A stretch of 27,564 bases of DNA from Acanthamoeba lenticulata (Eukaryota; Discosea; Longamoebia; Acanthamoebidae), in the NCBI GenBank assembly GCA_002179805.1, contig NAVB01000694.1, positions 1-27,564 on the forward strand. The letters are read 5' to 3'. Under the pieces are notes generated by a model. That model searched no databases. It had not been told where the DNA came from and saw nothing but the letters and a program-made list of their open reading frames with translations. The translations under genes were made by a program, and so were the position numbers. Positions 10,368 through 19,861 of the stretch are shown one piece after another (the first letter of the stretch is position 1; each line of letters starts with the position of its first letter).

Positions 10368-11207
10368 GTTTCTATTGTGTTAAAGCGCCTCACTATTCTT
10401 ATACTTTTTCCTAAATCTACCAGCAGGCCTCCTGAATGTGCTCCGGTGGGCTCGGCCACCAGCCTCTGGGACGTGCTGCCTTGCGCCAGGGAGGCCACCT
10501 TGAGGTGCTCCAGTAGGCAAACGGCTGCCCATGGGACACGTGGACGTGACTTTATGCTGCAAGAGGCCATGGGGCGCGCTTGAGTGGGCGCGTTCCAATG
10601 GCTGCCCTCTAGCCCACAAGAATAAAGAGCCCCAAACCGTTTTTGTATTGATGGACCAGAACTAAGACCTTGTCATCTTGATGCCATTGATAACTAGCTC
10701 TCCTGATGTTGGATCCTGCACGCAGAAAGTCTTTAGTACCACATGACAATGGTTGCGAGAGTAAAAGTCGTACCCCTTCCACATCAGCTGAGCAACAACA
10801 GCAGCAACAGCATCCACTCCATTTCGCATCACCCCAGTCACTTACTGGGAAAGAAGTCGAGGTTTGAGTTGCACCACTGCTCTTTTCCAACTTCACGTTG
10901 TTTCCAGCAACTTCGCATCGGTACTATGCTCCACCTTCACTTCCAACCCACACGCCCTGCAGTGTAGCCGGGGCTGGTTTCGGACAGCCTGCTCCCATGA
11001 AAGAATGTGGTGACGTGCTGTTCTTGTCCTGGTCTTATGAGCAAGACTTGCCGTTTCTGATTGCATGCACGTGTAGCCCGTGGTCACGTTCTTTCGCGAA
11101 AAGAAGCCGTGGCCGGGGTGCTTGTGCGTTGGCGGAATCCTACCCGCAGAAAGACTGGAGCAAAAGGGAAACAACGAACACCTGGCAAAAAACGAGCAAA
11201 AGGATAG
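10368..11207. other. 840-bp interval between tRNA-Ala copies; possible unresolved minus-strand exons
   Basis: No gene can be assigned with confidence. On the minus strand some short stretches look coding and are bordered by plausible splice sites: a stretch beginning MRNGVDAVAAVVAQLMWKG (about 10775-10835); DPTSGELVINGIKMTR (about 10665-10712, preceded by a CAG acceptor and followed by a GT donor); and LEHLKVASLAQGSTSQRLVA (about 10460-10520). I cannot join them into a recognised protein. They may be a small multi-exon gene, a decayed gene or chance frames in GC-rich sequence. Confidence 0.25.
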
Positions 11208-11280
11208 TGGAGGAGAAGGGTATCGATCCCTTTACCTCTCGCATGCTAAGCGAGCGCTCTACCATCTGAGCTACACCCCC
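11208..11280 (-). tRNA. tRNA-Ala (AGC), copy 2
   Basis: Identical over all 73 nt to the copy at 10295-10367, including the G3-U70 pair and the U6-U67 mismatch. At least 17 bp of the flank on the tRNA 3' side (AAACGAGCAAAAGGATA on the plus strand) are also identical, while the 5' flanks differ at once. This points to a recent duplication or gene conversion that covered the gene and its Pol III terminator. Confidence 0.95.
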
Positions 11281-11300
11281 ATTGACATTACTTGGATACC

Positions 11301-11486
11301 CTAACAGTGAGTATATCCATCTCTACCAACAATCATTTCTACAATTTCTGGATCAAGGTCCTTGCAGTCTTGCAGAGCGTCTCGGCCAAGACTGTCCGCA
11401 CTCTTCGTCTTGTATGTACAATTTGCCTTTACTGGGTGCGTTCCAAAATAAATAAAATAGGGGCGGTTGTTCCTGCCGCCGCACAC
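11301..11486 (-). other. possible coding exon, unassigned
   Basis: A minus-strand frame containing SADSLGRDALQDCKDLDPEI followed by VEMIVGRDGYTHC and a stop, preceded by a possible CAAG acceptor. The stretch looks protein-like and is less GC-biased than the shadows. It lies between the tRNA-Ala copy 2 and the 3' end of the MRF-like gene. No family recognised; it could belong with the unresolved minus-strand stretches at 10375-10900. Confidence 0.25.
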
Positions 11487-11556
11487 ACTAACTTGTACCT
11501 CTACAGTGCCTCTTATCCTTGTTGCGTCTCCCGCCTGTTGAAGGGCTCGCCTTCAC

Positions 11557-14500
11557 TTAGAGGTGGTTCTCCACGAGGTAGGTGACGCCAAACGGAACGC
11601 CAATTGACACAGCCACGTTGACGGCAAACAGCACGAGGCAGGCCACCACGAACATGACCAGCAGCCGCTTGTTTCGGCTCGTGTCCTTCTTCTTCTGGTC
11701 GCGCACATACCTGGTGAAAAGAGAGCAATCGTTTTGTCGAGTGAGATCACAACGTTTATCGTTGGTTAAGTAAGAAGCAAGGAGAGGAGAATGCGCACCT
11801 GAGCAGGTCGATGTACTGACGATCAGGGATGAGCTTGTTCATCTGGGTGGCGAGCGCGGCCAGGTGACGCTTGTTGGCCACCAGCCGATCGAGGTCCACG
11901 GCCAAGAGGGACTCTTCCTCGCGGGCCGGGCGCTCGTCCTCGTTCACTTCCTCTTCGTCATCATCAACATCAACATCGACATCGCGCTGAGCGTCGACCG
12001 TGCTGAGCCGTCGCTCGTCGACGTCGGTGTCATCGTCGAGTTCGCCATCGGTGGTGACGGCGCTGCTCGAGCGGTCCAGGCTGTCGGCCTCCTCGTCCGA
12101 GACGTGCTGCGCGGCCTCGATGTCGACCTCGCTTTGCGAGAGCGCCGTGAGCGGGCGCGTCGACGACGGCTCGCTGGTCTTGACGATGGCGCCTGACCGC
12201 TTGCCGATCGGCTCCTTGAACAGGGCCGGCTTCGCGGCGCTGGCCGCAGCCTTGCCGGTCGGCTTCGCCTTGAGCTTGGTTTGACTGCCGTGCTGGTCGA
12301 CGTCACCGAGTAGTCGTCGCCAGCTCTCAAACTCGTCCTTGAGCTCGCGCTGCTCGCGATGGTACGACTCCAAGTGCTGGTTGAACGCCTCGATCAGCAC
12401 CGGGATGATCTCGACATAGTCGACCGACAGGAAGCCGTCCTCGTCTTCCCGCACCACCTCCGGCAGAACTGCACACGCAAACACACACTCAGACGTCAGG
12501 CCTTGCTCTGCAGAGTACTGACGGCATGCTGAGGCCCTCGCGTACCTTGCTGCACTTGCTGAGCGATGAGGCCGATGACCTTGAGGCCGCCGTTGTTCTG
12601 GAGGGCGATCGGGGTGGACTTGCCGGTGAGACGCTCGACCTCCTCCTGGGCCTTCCACCGGTAGCGCTTTCCCTGGAGCTTGGAGATGAGGCTCACGGCA
12701 TCGACGATGTCCTCCACGTTGGTCTTGAGCCGCAGGTCCGAGTACTGCATGAAGCCCTGCGCTCGGACGATGCCCTCGACGTGCAGCCCGCCCCGGATCG
12801 ACAGGTGGTCCGGGTACTGCGGCGACCCAGAGGCCGGGGCTCCTCGTCGTGGTGGACCGCCGTGGCCGCCGCCACCGCTGCCCAGCTTACGCTTGCGGCT
12901 GCTGAGCAGCATGGGCTCGCCCCGCGCATAGTCGCTCAGATCCTCCGCGTTGCCCATCACACCGCTGGCCCCATAGCCCATGCCGGCGGCGCTCGTCGTG
13001 GTAGGAACAAAGGCCGTTGCGTCGTCCATAGCCAGCCCGGCGCCTGCCAAAGGCATCACCCCCATGTGGGCCTGCTGCGGCTGCGGCTGCGGCTGCTGCT
13101 GGTAGGCGGGCGTAGACGAGGGGTGGGCCAGGCCAGTGCTGGGGTCGACCATCATCATCATGCCCGACCCGGGATTGTTACTGTTGACGGTGTGCGTCTG
13201 CATCGGCATCGCGTCAGGCCCGCCAAAGGGAGACCTCCGCGTGGGGGTCGGTGTGCCCGAAGCCGAGGCGTAGCCGCCGGCCTGGGCCACAGCGGGCGGT
13301 GGCACGGTGGCGGGCGCGACGTGGTGCGCCAGTGGCTGTTGCTGATGTTGCGGTTGCTGAACCACGGGCATCTGAGGCTGTTGTTGTTGTGGGGGCTGCT
13401 GGGCGCTGTAGTGCGGCTGCTGTTCGCCCATGGAGTAAAAGGAGGGCGCAACGAGGGGCGCCCGCGGTGGGTGGTGGTCGTCGTCGTCGCTGTCTGATGA
13501 CTGCGATTCGCCCGTGAAGTCGTTGCTGCCACGCGCGCCGGCCGTATTGCGGTCGGGCGACATGTCGGGCTCGCCCTTGAGGCCTCCCTTGGCCGCTGCG
13601 GTGGCCGCAGCCGCAGGCGACTCGCCAGCGCGCTTGCCCTTCTTCTTGCCGCCGGCCTTGTCCTTTTGCTTCTGCTTCTTGGCCTCGGTGCGGAGCTTCT
13701 GCTTACCGTTGTTGTGGGTCATGAACTCGACCGAGCGGCCGACGCTGGGCCGCAGCTGGTGTGGCTGCGACGAATTGATGCGGGCCGCGATCTGGATGCC
13801 CTTGGCAATGATGCACAGCTTGACCTTGAGCTCGACCGAGTAGGTAGTGGCCGGCCGGCCGTCGGCGGCCGTGGCCGCGCTCGCCTGGACTTCCTCGATC
13901 GACTGGACCACGAGGTCGTGCGCCGACACGTGAAGCGGGGACGAGCCCGGGGGCGACGTCGACGGTGAGCACGTCGAGGAGGACGAGTGAGAAGTCGGAT
14001 CGTAGGTGGGCGACGATGACGGGTGCGCCGAGGGCGAGGTGGTCGGTGGCGAGTCGGCCGTGCCGTGAGAATGATGATGAGAGTCGGCCAGGAAGAGGTG
14101 AACGTCGTTCCTGGTGAAGGGTGCGCTACTCTCCACCAGCACCTTGAAGAGCTTGCCCCGGTTGCGGGTCACGCGGATCTCTTCCTTGGGCGCCACCACC
14201 TGCCATTCGCAGCCCTGCGAGTTGCGCGTCCTGTGCAGGAGCGTGACCCGCACTTCGTCTCCGCCCGCGGCATGATGGTTCTCCCTACCAACGACAATGA
14301 AGCCCAAGATGAGGCGAATTGATTGAGGATTGAAATTTACGGGAGGGAATAGGTCACCTGTCGACGCTGGGTTGCATCATTACGGGGGGAGGCGGATGAG
14401 CCGTTCCCGCATAATGTACAGGTGGGGGTTGCTGTTGTGGAGGAAGCTGCAGACCGGGGGGTGCATCAAAGAATTCCTCCAATTCGGATAGGGACAGCTT

Positions 14501-14762
14501 CCCAGGCCAGCCAAGTTGTCTCTCCAAAGAACCCAACTCTGCTTGAAGGAATAAACATTTAACAGATGACGCAAAGAAAATAAAGAAGGGAAGCAAGCTG
14601 CACAAAAAGAACTACAATTTTGTAAGTTCAAGAAGCCGTGCCTGATGGAGGATTGTCGTAATGTTCGTATTTAGCGAAATGATCGACCAGCTCAACGGGG
14701 TTCAAGTCCGGCCATACATCTTCCATCCCATTAATGTGGCTCGGTGCGCCAAATTCTTCCAT
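11557..14762 (-). CDS. myelin-regulatory-factor-like membrane-tethered self-cleaving protein
   Basis: Five exons on the minus strand, 14762-14642, 14538-14358, 14284-12546, 12468-11799 and 11710-11557, all in phase, give about 954 residues. Order: short acidic N-terminus; a probable DNA-binding region (EWQVVAPKEEIRVTRNRGKL, then KVKLCIIAKGIQIAARINSS, about 110-260; Ndt80-like assignment uncertain); basic stretch KKQKQKDKAGGKKKGKR; Gln/Pro/Gly-rich linker; the S74/ICA domain starting YSDLRLKTNVEDIVDAVSLI with Ser near 616 and Lys near 621 spaced as in the catalytic dyad, then VIGLIAQQVQQVLPEVV; acidic tail; one membrane segment (LLVMFVVACLVLFAVNVAVS) about 15 residues from the C-terminus. Known MRF proteins trimerise at the ER, cut themselves and release the N-terminal fragment to the nucleus. 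The first intron has a GC donor. The S74 part is firm; transcription-factor function is inference from architecture. Confidence 0.8.
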
Positions 14763-15230
14763 CTTCAAGCCCTAGCGGGCGAACTTGTGGCGCGAATCGA
14801 AGCTTCTTTTTGGGAGTCGAGAGCGCGAACACCAGGTCTCGATCCTCAAGAAAGCAAGAGAGAAGAGAAGAGAAGCACGAGTCCCCGCAGTTGTCGCGGC
14901 ACGCAGCTCTGTCCTTCCCTCCACACCTGCTTTCACCCGTCCCTCTGTCAGCTGTCGTAGCTACTGCAGAGGTTTTTTCCCCTGGTGCCCCGCATCGCCT
15001 TTTTCCTCGGCCACCTGCCTTTTGTGCGGGACCAATCCCTAATCGAAGCCACACGCCAACCGTGGAATCTCAGTTTTGAATGGTTCCGCCGCCCGCCACT
15101 CTCCGGCGGGCATCTGGAACAGATCTCCGTAAGGGCTCCGTTTCGTTGGCGCGTGGTGTCCTAGGTTAAAAATGCCGGTGTTTGAAAAATATTTTTCCCA
15201 ACGTGGCGATGCCCCACAAAAATAGTAGAA
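14763..15230. other. 468-bp interval, no gene seen
   Basis: Upstream of the MRF-like start and ending at the 3' side of tRNA-Thr copy 1. Short overlapping frames exist on both strands with no recognisable content. The left part should contain the MRF-like promoter and 5' UTR. CpG frequency is normal here, in contrast to the island on the other side of the tRNA. Confidence 0.4.
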
Positions 15231-15303
15231 TGGCGCCAATGGGAATCGAACCCATGATCTCTCCCTTACTAGGGGAGCGCGGTGCCGACTGCGCCATGGC
15301 GCC
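15231..15303 (-). tRNA. tRNA-Thr (AGT), copy 1
   Basis: A 73-nt cloverleaf on the minus strand with a perfect acceptor stem (GGCGCCA / TGGCGCC), A73, anticodon stem-loop CTCCC-CTAGTAA-GGGAG (anticodon AGT) and T arm ATGGG-TTCGATT-CCCAT. No intron, CCA not encoded. The minus-strand 3' flank runs into TTTTT (Pol III stop). The 5' end faces the CpG-poor island. It is the mirror image of the copy at 19862-19934 and identical to it. Confidence 0.95.
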
Positions 15304-16118
15304 ATCTTACTCATTGACGAAAAGTGACATAAATCATATCATGACGAAATGTATATTTTTGTGGCTGGTATACATGATTTGTTGGAAGCTGTAGTGCGTG
15401 AAACGAAGGAGAAACTGGATAGAGTTTATCCGGCCAACACACAAGTCAGCTGGCACAACTTCACGCACCGGTGAACCTGCAACACCAAGGCAAGCTCTAG
15501 GGTACACAATCAGAGCAAAGACACAACCCATTAAGGAGTGTGCAAGTGGCCCTCCTAAAGGTGTTAAATGAGGAAGAGAAAGCAGTTCATTTTCTTCTGT
15601 TTGAGAAAATTAGAAGAGTCAGTATGTGGACAAGCAAGCTGAAAGTGGTGCCTTTATTGATGACCCAGCTTGAAAATATCCATCACAGTTGTAGATGATG
15701 TTGAGGTGTTTGTGGTATTGGAAGTAAGGTCAAATGTGAGTGCCATGAGGAGCACATTACAGGTATCATGTCAGAAAATTTGCCCAAATATGCAGTACAT
15801 GACACACAGCTCTTCAGCTACAATACAATCTAACCAAGATTTTTTTGTTTTAGGCCCACACATGTACAACAATGGCAGCACAACAATTCCCAACATTCAA
15901 GCTTTTCTCTTGAGAACTCAATGCCTGAAATTGTGTGCTTCATGATGGTGAACACATTGTAACCACAACCACATAAAAGTATGTACTATTGCCACCCTTC
16001 CCCCTTCTTAAGCAGTTTCATACTTAGCAGCACTTGTGCAGATTACTCTTGCAGTACTTTTGTGGTCTCAAGCTTTTCATGCTGACCCTGTGGACAGACT
16101 CCTCCATCAATCAAGGAA

Positions 16119-16309
16119 GAGATTGGCACCAGGACCAGCCACCATGATGAGGCAGTAGAGATGGCCTGGAGGAGCGCCACACATGAGAGACAGGGACAGC
16201 CTATATGGTTGGTGGGGTGTGGCCAAGTACCGACAGTGACATGGTGCATCACGACCCAGGCCTGCAGCTGGTCAATCCAGTCCACAAGAGGCCTGCCACG
16301 GTACATCAC
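16119..16309 (-). pseudogene. decayed fragment of the PARG gene (exon-intron-exon)
   Basis: About 190 bp aligning without gaps to 23500-23690 of the intact PARG gene in this window. It covers part of the penultimate PARG exon, the whole 65-bp intron (23543-23607) and most of the last exon. Because the intron is kept, this is a DNA-level copy, not a retrocopy. About sixteen differences are visible; thirteen are CpG to CpA on the plus strand (C to T on the PARG sense strand), and none is CpG to TpG. They change Arg to Cys or Trp and Ala to Val, so the protein sequence is not being protected. The flanks of the fragment are unrelated to PARG. Confidence 0.9.
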
Positions 16310-16574
16310 CATGCCTGATGTCATTCCTCTGGTGAAGAGGAAGAAGATGATGACACTACATTATACTATTGCAGATGTAACTGGTGGACAAAGTCTGAGC
16401 AACTGGTTGTGGCACAACAAATCAAAACAACATAAGTAGATGTGGGCAGAGGCCTGCCACAACTCTGCTCTGGCCACAGCCATAATGCAGTGGCAAACAG
16501 ACCACCACCTTCATTTATGCAACATAGCCATTCAAAACATGGTTTGTGGACATTTTCTGGACTTTTTTTTCTCT

Positions 16575-17302
16575 CTCTGACAATTTCTAGACAAAAGACA
16601 AACAAATACAAAGCACAGATCGCAGAACTCAAGAATACCTTGCACACCTTGTGTGAAGAACTGTATCAATTAAAGGCACCTGCTGTGTCCTTGAAGCATA
16701 AGAGAGCTTGAGCTGAGCACAGGTCACTGTCCCCCCTGCCACCTCCTTCTCTACAGCCAGCATCCCCAAAGAAACCCAAGGTAGTTTATATTGTTTTGTC
16801 CTCCCACCCCAATTTGCTTACTTTTACCCATATGCAGACCAACAATGAACCACTGGCAGAGGTCATTACCACTTTACCATCAATTTCCCCAGTTGAGGCT
16901 GTTGCTTTTTTTAAGGTACACCACACATTGATGTCAACTTGTGTTTATTTTTTGTTTCTTCTTTTTCAAGGCTGTGTGGTACACAACATGCCTCTTTCTC
17001 CTGTTGCACAACAGTGTCTTGAGTGCAATAATGTGGCTCCTATATCACTAAAGTGTGTGATTTGTCACACCCACAACATGTCAATGACCCACTGCCTCAG
17101 CTGCTTTGTTGAACTGGCCATTGGTGCTCACATTGGCCATGTTTGGTGTGCAATATACCTTCTTTCTGACTCTGGTATTGTGATGGAAGCTCTTGCTGGT
17201 ATAGTCCCAATGGAAAGCCAACTGAAGGTGCCTTCTTCCATTGATGTAGGCAATGCACTTGACCAGCAACTCTTAGTTCATTCCTTTTTTTTTTGTCTAT
17301 AG
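16575..17302 (+). pseudogene. remnant of a coiled-coil / ZZ-like zinc-finger gene
   Basis: Plus-strand coding remnants in CpG-poor DNA. A coiled-coil stretch (KYKAQIAELKNTLHTLCEEL, about 16595-16660) runs into a Pro/Ser-rich tail broken by a TGA at about 16710. A short exon-like piece with GT and AG borders follows (TNNEPLAEVITTLPSISPVE, 16838-16915). Next is a Cys/His-rich segment: QCLECN, LKCVIC, MTHCLSCF, GAHIGHVW (about 17007-17145). The spacing CxxC-CxxC-CxxCF-HxxH resembles the ZZ zinc finger. Several Cys and His residues could be former Arg codons changed by CpG loss. Splice phases no longer fit cleanly, so I call it decayed. Confidence 0.5.
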
Positions 17303-17539
17303 GTTGTTTACAGTTGTCTAATGTTTGTCCACAGGCCATTGATAATTGTCTACCCATGGCACCAGCAGTATCAAACACACCAAGCAGTGGCTTGTTGAGC
17401 ACTGCACCTGCACTTGATACTGTTTTTACTGTCACTTTTACCCCTGATGGTTTGGTCCACACCAATTGTTTTTTTTTTTTTTGAACAATCTAACAGAAAA
17501 CCCTTCTTTTCAGAAAATAGTGTCACTGCCTGCTCTGAC

Positions 17540-18620
17540 CTTTAATATACATCACACTTCTCCTTGCTAGTTGCTTTCCTCACCATTTGTTTTACTTTCA
17601 GGGCTGCAATCTCTGCCATTTGTCTTTGCCTGCAACACTATACCACCACTTCACCATCAAACAACTGCACACCATTGCCCTTCAACTTGGCTTTTCTTTA
17701 TTTTCCTTTTACACTCAATGACTTCTTTATATTTGCCTTATCTGGCCTATTGTTCTCTCTGCCAAGAACACCACTGCTGCCACTCATGTTCCTCCTCCTG
17801 CCCTACCTCTGGTCCCCACTGGACCTCCTTTTCCCTCTCTCTCCAAGGCAATCCAATTTGCTGAACAGGTTGACCAACTTTGTGCCACCATCAAACAATG
17901 GCAGCATAATCAACAGGGAAACAAGAGCAGTGTTCTATGTGCCTGTGCCCATGCTACAACTGGCACTGTCTTTTTTCCTCAATGGCACACAACCTGTGCA
18001 CATGCACACAGCGCCAGTGTTCCTGCCATCTGGCCAGCTTTGTTTGTGACCAGTGTGGTCTTCCTTCCCAACACTATCCCCCTGACAGCCCCACCACATT
18101 TATTGCTGACCTTTGCAAAGAACAAGAACAGTTGGTGGCCAGTCTTGCTTCTGCTCACTTTACTCTTGATAACTTCCAACAATCCTTCATCCAAAGCCTT
18201 GCATTGTCCATTGTCTGCACCATACAACCCACCTATTCTCTATCTCCACTTAACCTTCACCTTACCTGCCCCCAACATCTCTATGACTGGTTTACATGCA
18301 GTTGGACCACCTACCAGCCCCAGTGCAAATGTAGTGGTTATGACTACTACCACCTTTGTACCTCCTTCCAACAGGTTCAATGTCACTTTTCCAGCTGGGA
18401 GCTTTTGTGTAAGTTCACACTCATTGCTCTTTTCCTGTTGTCCCACCATCCCATCACCACGCCCAGAAAAGGGAGGTTATTTTTTCTGGACAAAAATGTC
18501 CACTGGTGGCGTGGGTGCCAGACCAACTCCAGGGTGGATCATGTTCTTCAGTTGGTGGCAGCTTTGAGAAATGAGGCCAATTGGGATAATGATGGGGATG
18601 ATGAGCCACATGGGTGAGCT
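17540..18620 (+). pseudogene. low-CpG coding remnants, unassigned
   Basis: Plus-strand sequence with broken frames. Pieces that look once-coding include AIQFAEQVDQLCATIKQWQ (about 17850-17905, coiled coil), VCDQCGLPSQHY and FIADLCKEQEQLVASLASAH (about 18048-18160), and a Thr/Pro-rich stretch with FVPPSNRFNVTFPAGSF (about 18355-18405). They lie in different frames with no clean splice sites. They may be later exons of the zinc-finger remnant upstream. No family recognised. Confidence 0.35.
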
Positions 18621-18849
18621 TGTTGTGTTAGTTGCAAGTGAGGCGTATTCAGAAAGCAAAGCAAAGGCATTGTCTCACTTTTGCAAGTGAGCTGCACAAA
18701 GGTGAAAACATTCTGCCTTGTGGTGCAGTCCAGTTTCTACAGAAATCTGTTGCCAAATTTCAAGAGATATCATGTGGCACACTACCTCATCAGCTACACC
18801 TTGTGTTCTTCATGCACTGAAGATATTGTGGCAAACATTATGTTTATGA

Positions 18850-19700
18850 TACTGTAATATGTTGATCTTGGCAAATATGCCAAGCTACTTGTTCTTGGCT
18901 GGTAATGGGGGTGAAAACAAAGCAGGTGAGTGATTTAGAAGAAGTGTTGCTATTATGTTGGTGAGCACGTGCAGCTGTTCCTCCTGCCACTTGGCCTGTT
19001 CCTCCTGTCGCTTGGCCTGTTCCTCCTGTCACTTGGCCTGTTCCTCCTGCTGCTTGGCCTGTTCCTCCTGCTGCTTGGCCTGTTCCTCAAGCTGCCTGGC
19101 CAATTCCTTGGTCTGCTCTTTGTGCTGCTTGGCCTGTTCCTCAAGCTGCCTGACCAATTCCTTGGTCTGCTCTTCCTGCCACCAGGCCAATTTCGTGGTC
19201 TGCTCTTGCAACTCTCAGCCAAGTTCTGCCACAGACTCTTTGACTGGCTTGACAAATGAAGCAGGTAAGTAAATTAACAAAGCACAATTAGTGGAACAAG
19301 AGACATATGCTGCGCAAGGTTTGAAGAAGTGTTTGAGATATCATCTTGCATGCAGAGGGGGAAAGTGTAAATGTTGCTGATATGATACCAGCACTCAATG
19401 TAATGATGTCTGTCTTAACACCAGAGCATGCCAATATGCAAATGTGGATTGTGTAGGCATGGAGTTGTTTGTCAACAGTCATGCTCTCATGAAAGTGCTC
19501 CAGCATACCATGACACTCACACAAGAAAGAAACATCAAACTCCACATGTAGCATCACATTGCATAGGCTGGTGGAAGTAGCTGCAAGGGCATGAACATTG
19601 CACATAGAAAGGTGTTGGCTGATGTAGGGAAACACATCAAATAGAAGGCAAGAGAGGTAGAGGGGCACATCCTTTGGATAATAGTTCATGTCAGTTGTGT
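18850..19700 (-). pseudogene. decayed F-box-like plus heptad coiled-coil gene
   Basis: Read on the minus strand. The ORF 19689-19288 starts MNYYPKDVPLYLSCLLFDVF and includes MCNVHALAATSTSLCNV, a pattern reminiscent of an F-box (helical, LxxLP-like start, ATS...L); this is a weak match. Farther along, about 19230-18970 encodes a coiled coil ending in exact heptads of the form QEEQAKx. In the heptads x is Gln, Gln, stop (TGA), Arg (CGA) and Trp (TGG). The TGA and TGG differ from CGA and CGG by a single C-to-T at a CpG. A further TGA sits just upstream in AELG-stop-ELQEQ. The gene was therefore probably open before CpG decay. Confidence 0.55.
18975..19079 (-). repeat. five 21-bp tandem units (heptad coiled coil)
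   Basis: Units begin at 18975, 18996, 19017, 19038 and 19059. Each reads CTGTTCCTCCTG, then a four-base variable part (CCAC, TCGC, TCAC, CTGC, CTGC), then TTGGC on the plus strand. On the minus strand each unit is one heptad. More diverged units continue to about 19235. The variable position records the CpG decay: TCGC in one unit against TCAC (a stop on the minus strand) in its neighbour. Confidence 0.9.
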
Positions 19701-19861
19701 GTTTTGATTGTTTCCAAATCCTTTTCTACTTCTCTGTTTGTTGTGGCCATCAACAAGAAGTCAGAACCACAGCACAGTGTCAAGTTTAATATTTTTGTAT
19801 CTGGCGCACCATAACCCAATTATTTGTATTATTTTTCACTACCTTCTCGCCGCAACAACTT

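Larger units (their letters stand above)
15475..19850. other. CpG-depleted, TG/CA-rich island of decayed sequence
   Basis: Counted by eye, 15481-19800 contains 13 CpG dinucleotides in about 4.3 kb, against about 200 expected at its GC content. Flanking genes often carry several per 60-bp line. TpG and CpA are abundant, GC content is lower than in the neighbours, and long frames break down into remnants. Four of the 13 CpG lie in one short fragment copied from the PARG gene, which may therefore be a recent arrival. CpG density recovers within tens of bases of the right tRNA-Thr and within about 170 bp of the left one. This is the classic footprint of 5-methylcytosine deamination; methylation itself is not visible in sequence. 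Confidence 0.85.

Noticed and set aside
10609..10896. Minus-strand frame with a poly-Cys run as a gene
   Set aside because: The Cys run is a CAG/CAA repeat read in the wrong frame; another frame of the same strand looks more protein-like, and neither is conclusive.
12526..13497. 323-codon plus-strand frame opposite the MRF-like gene
   Set aside because: Low-complexity Arg/Gly/Val content, antisense to a well-supported S74-domain exon.
16119..16309. PARG fragment as a retrocopied pseudogene
   Set aside because: It retains the intron, which a retrocopy would lack, and has no poly(A) tail.
18975..19235. Short regular repeats as a CRISPR array
   Set aside because: Units are contiguous 21-mers without spacers and encode heptads on the minus strand.
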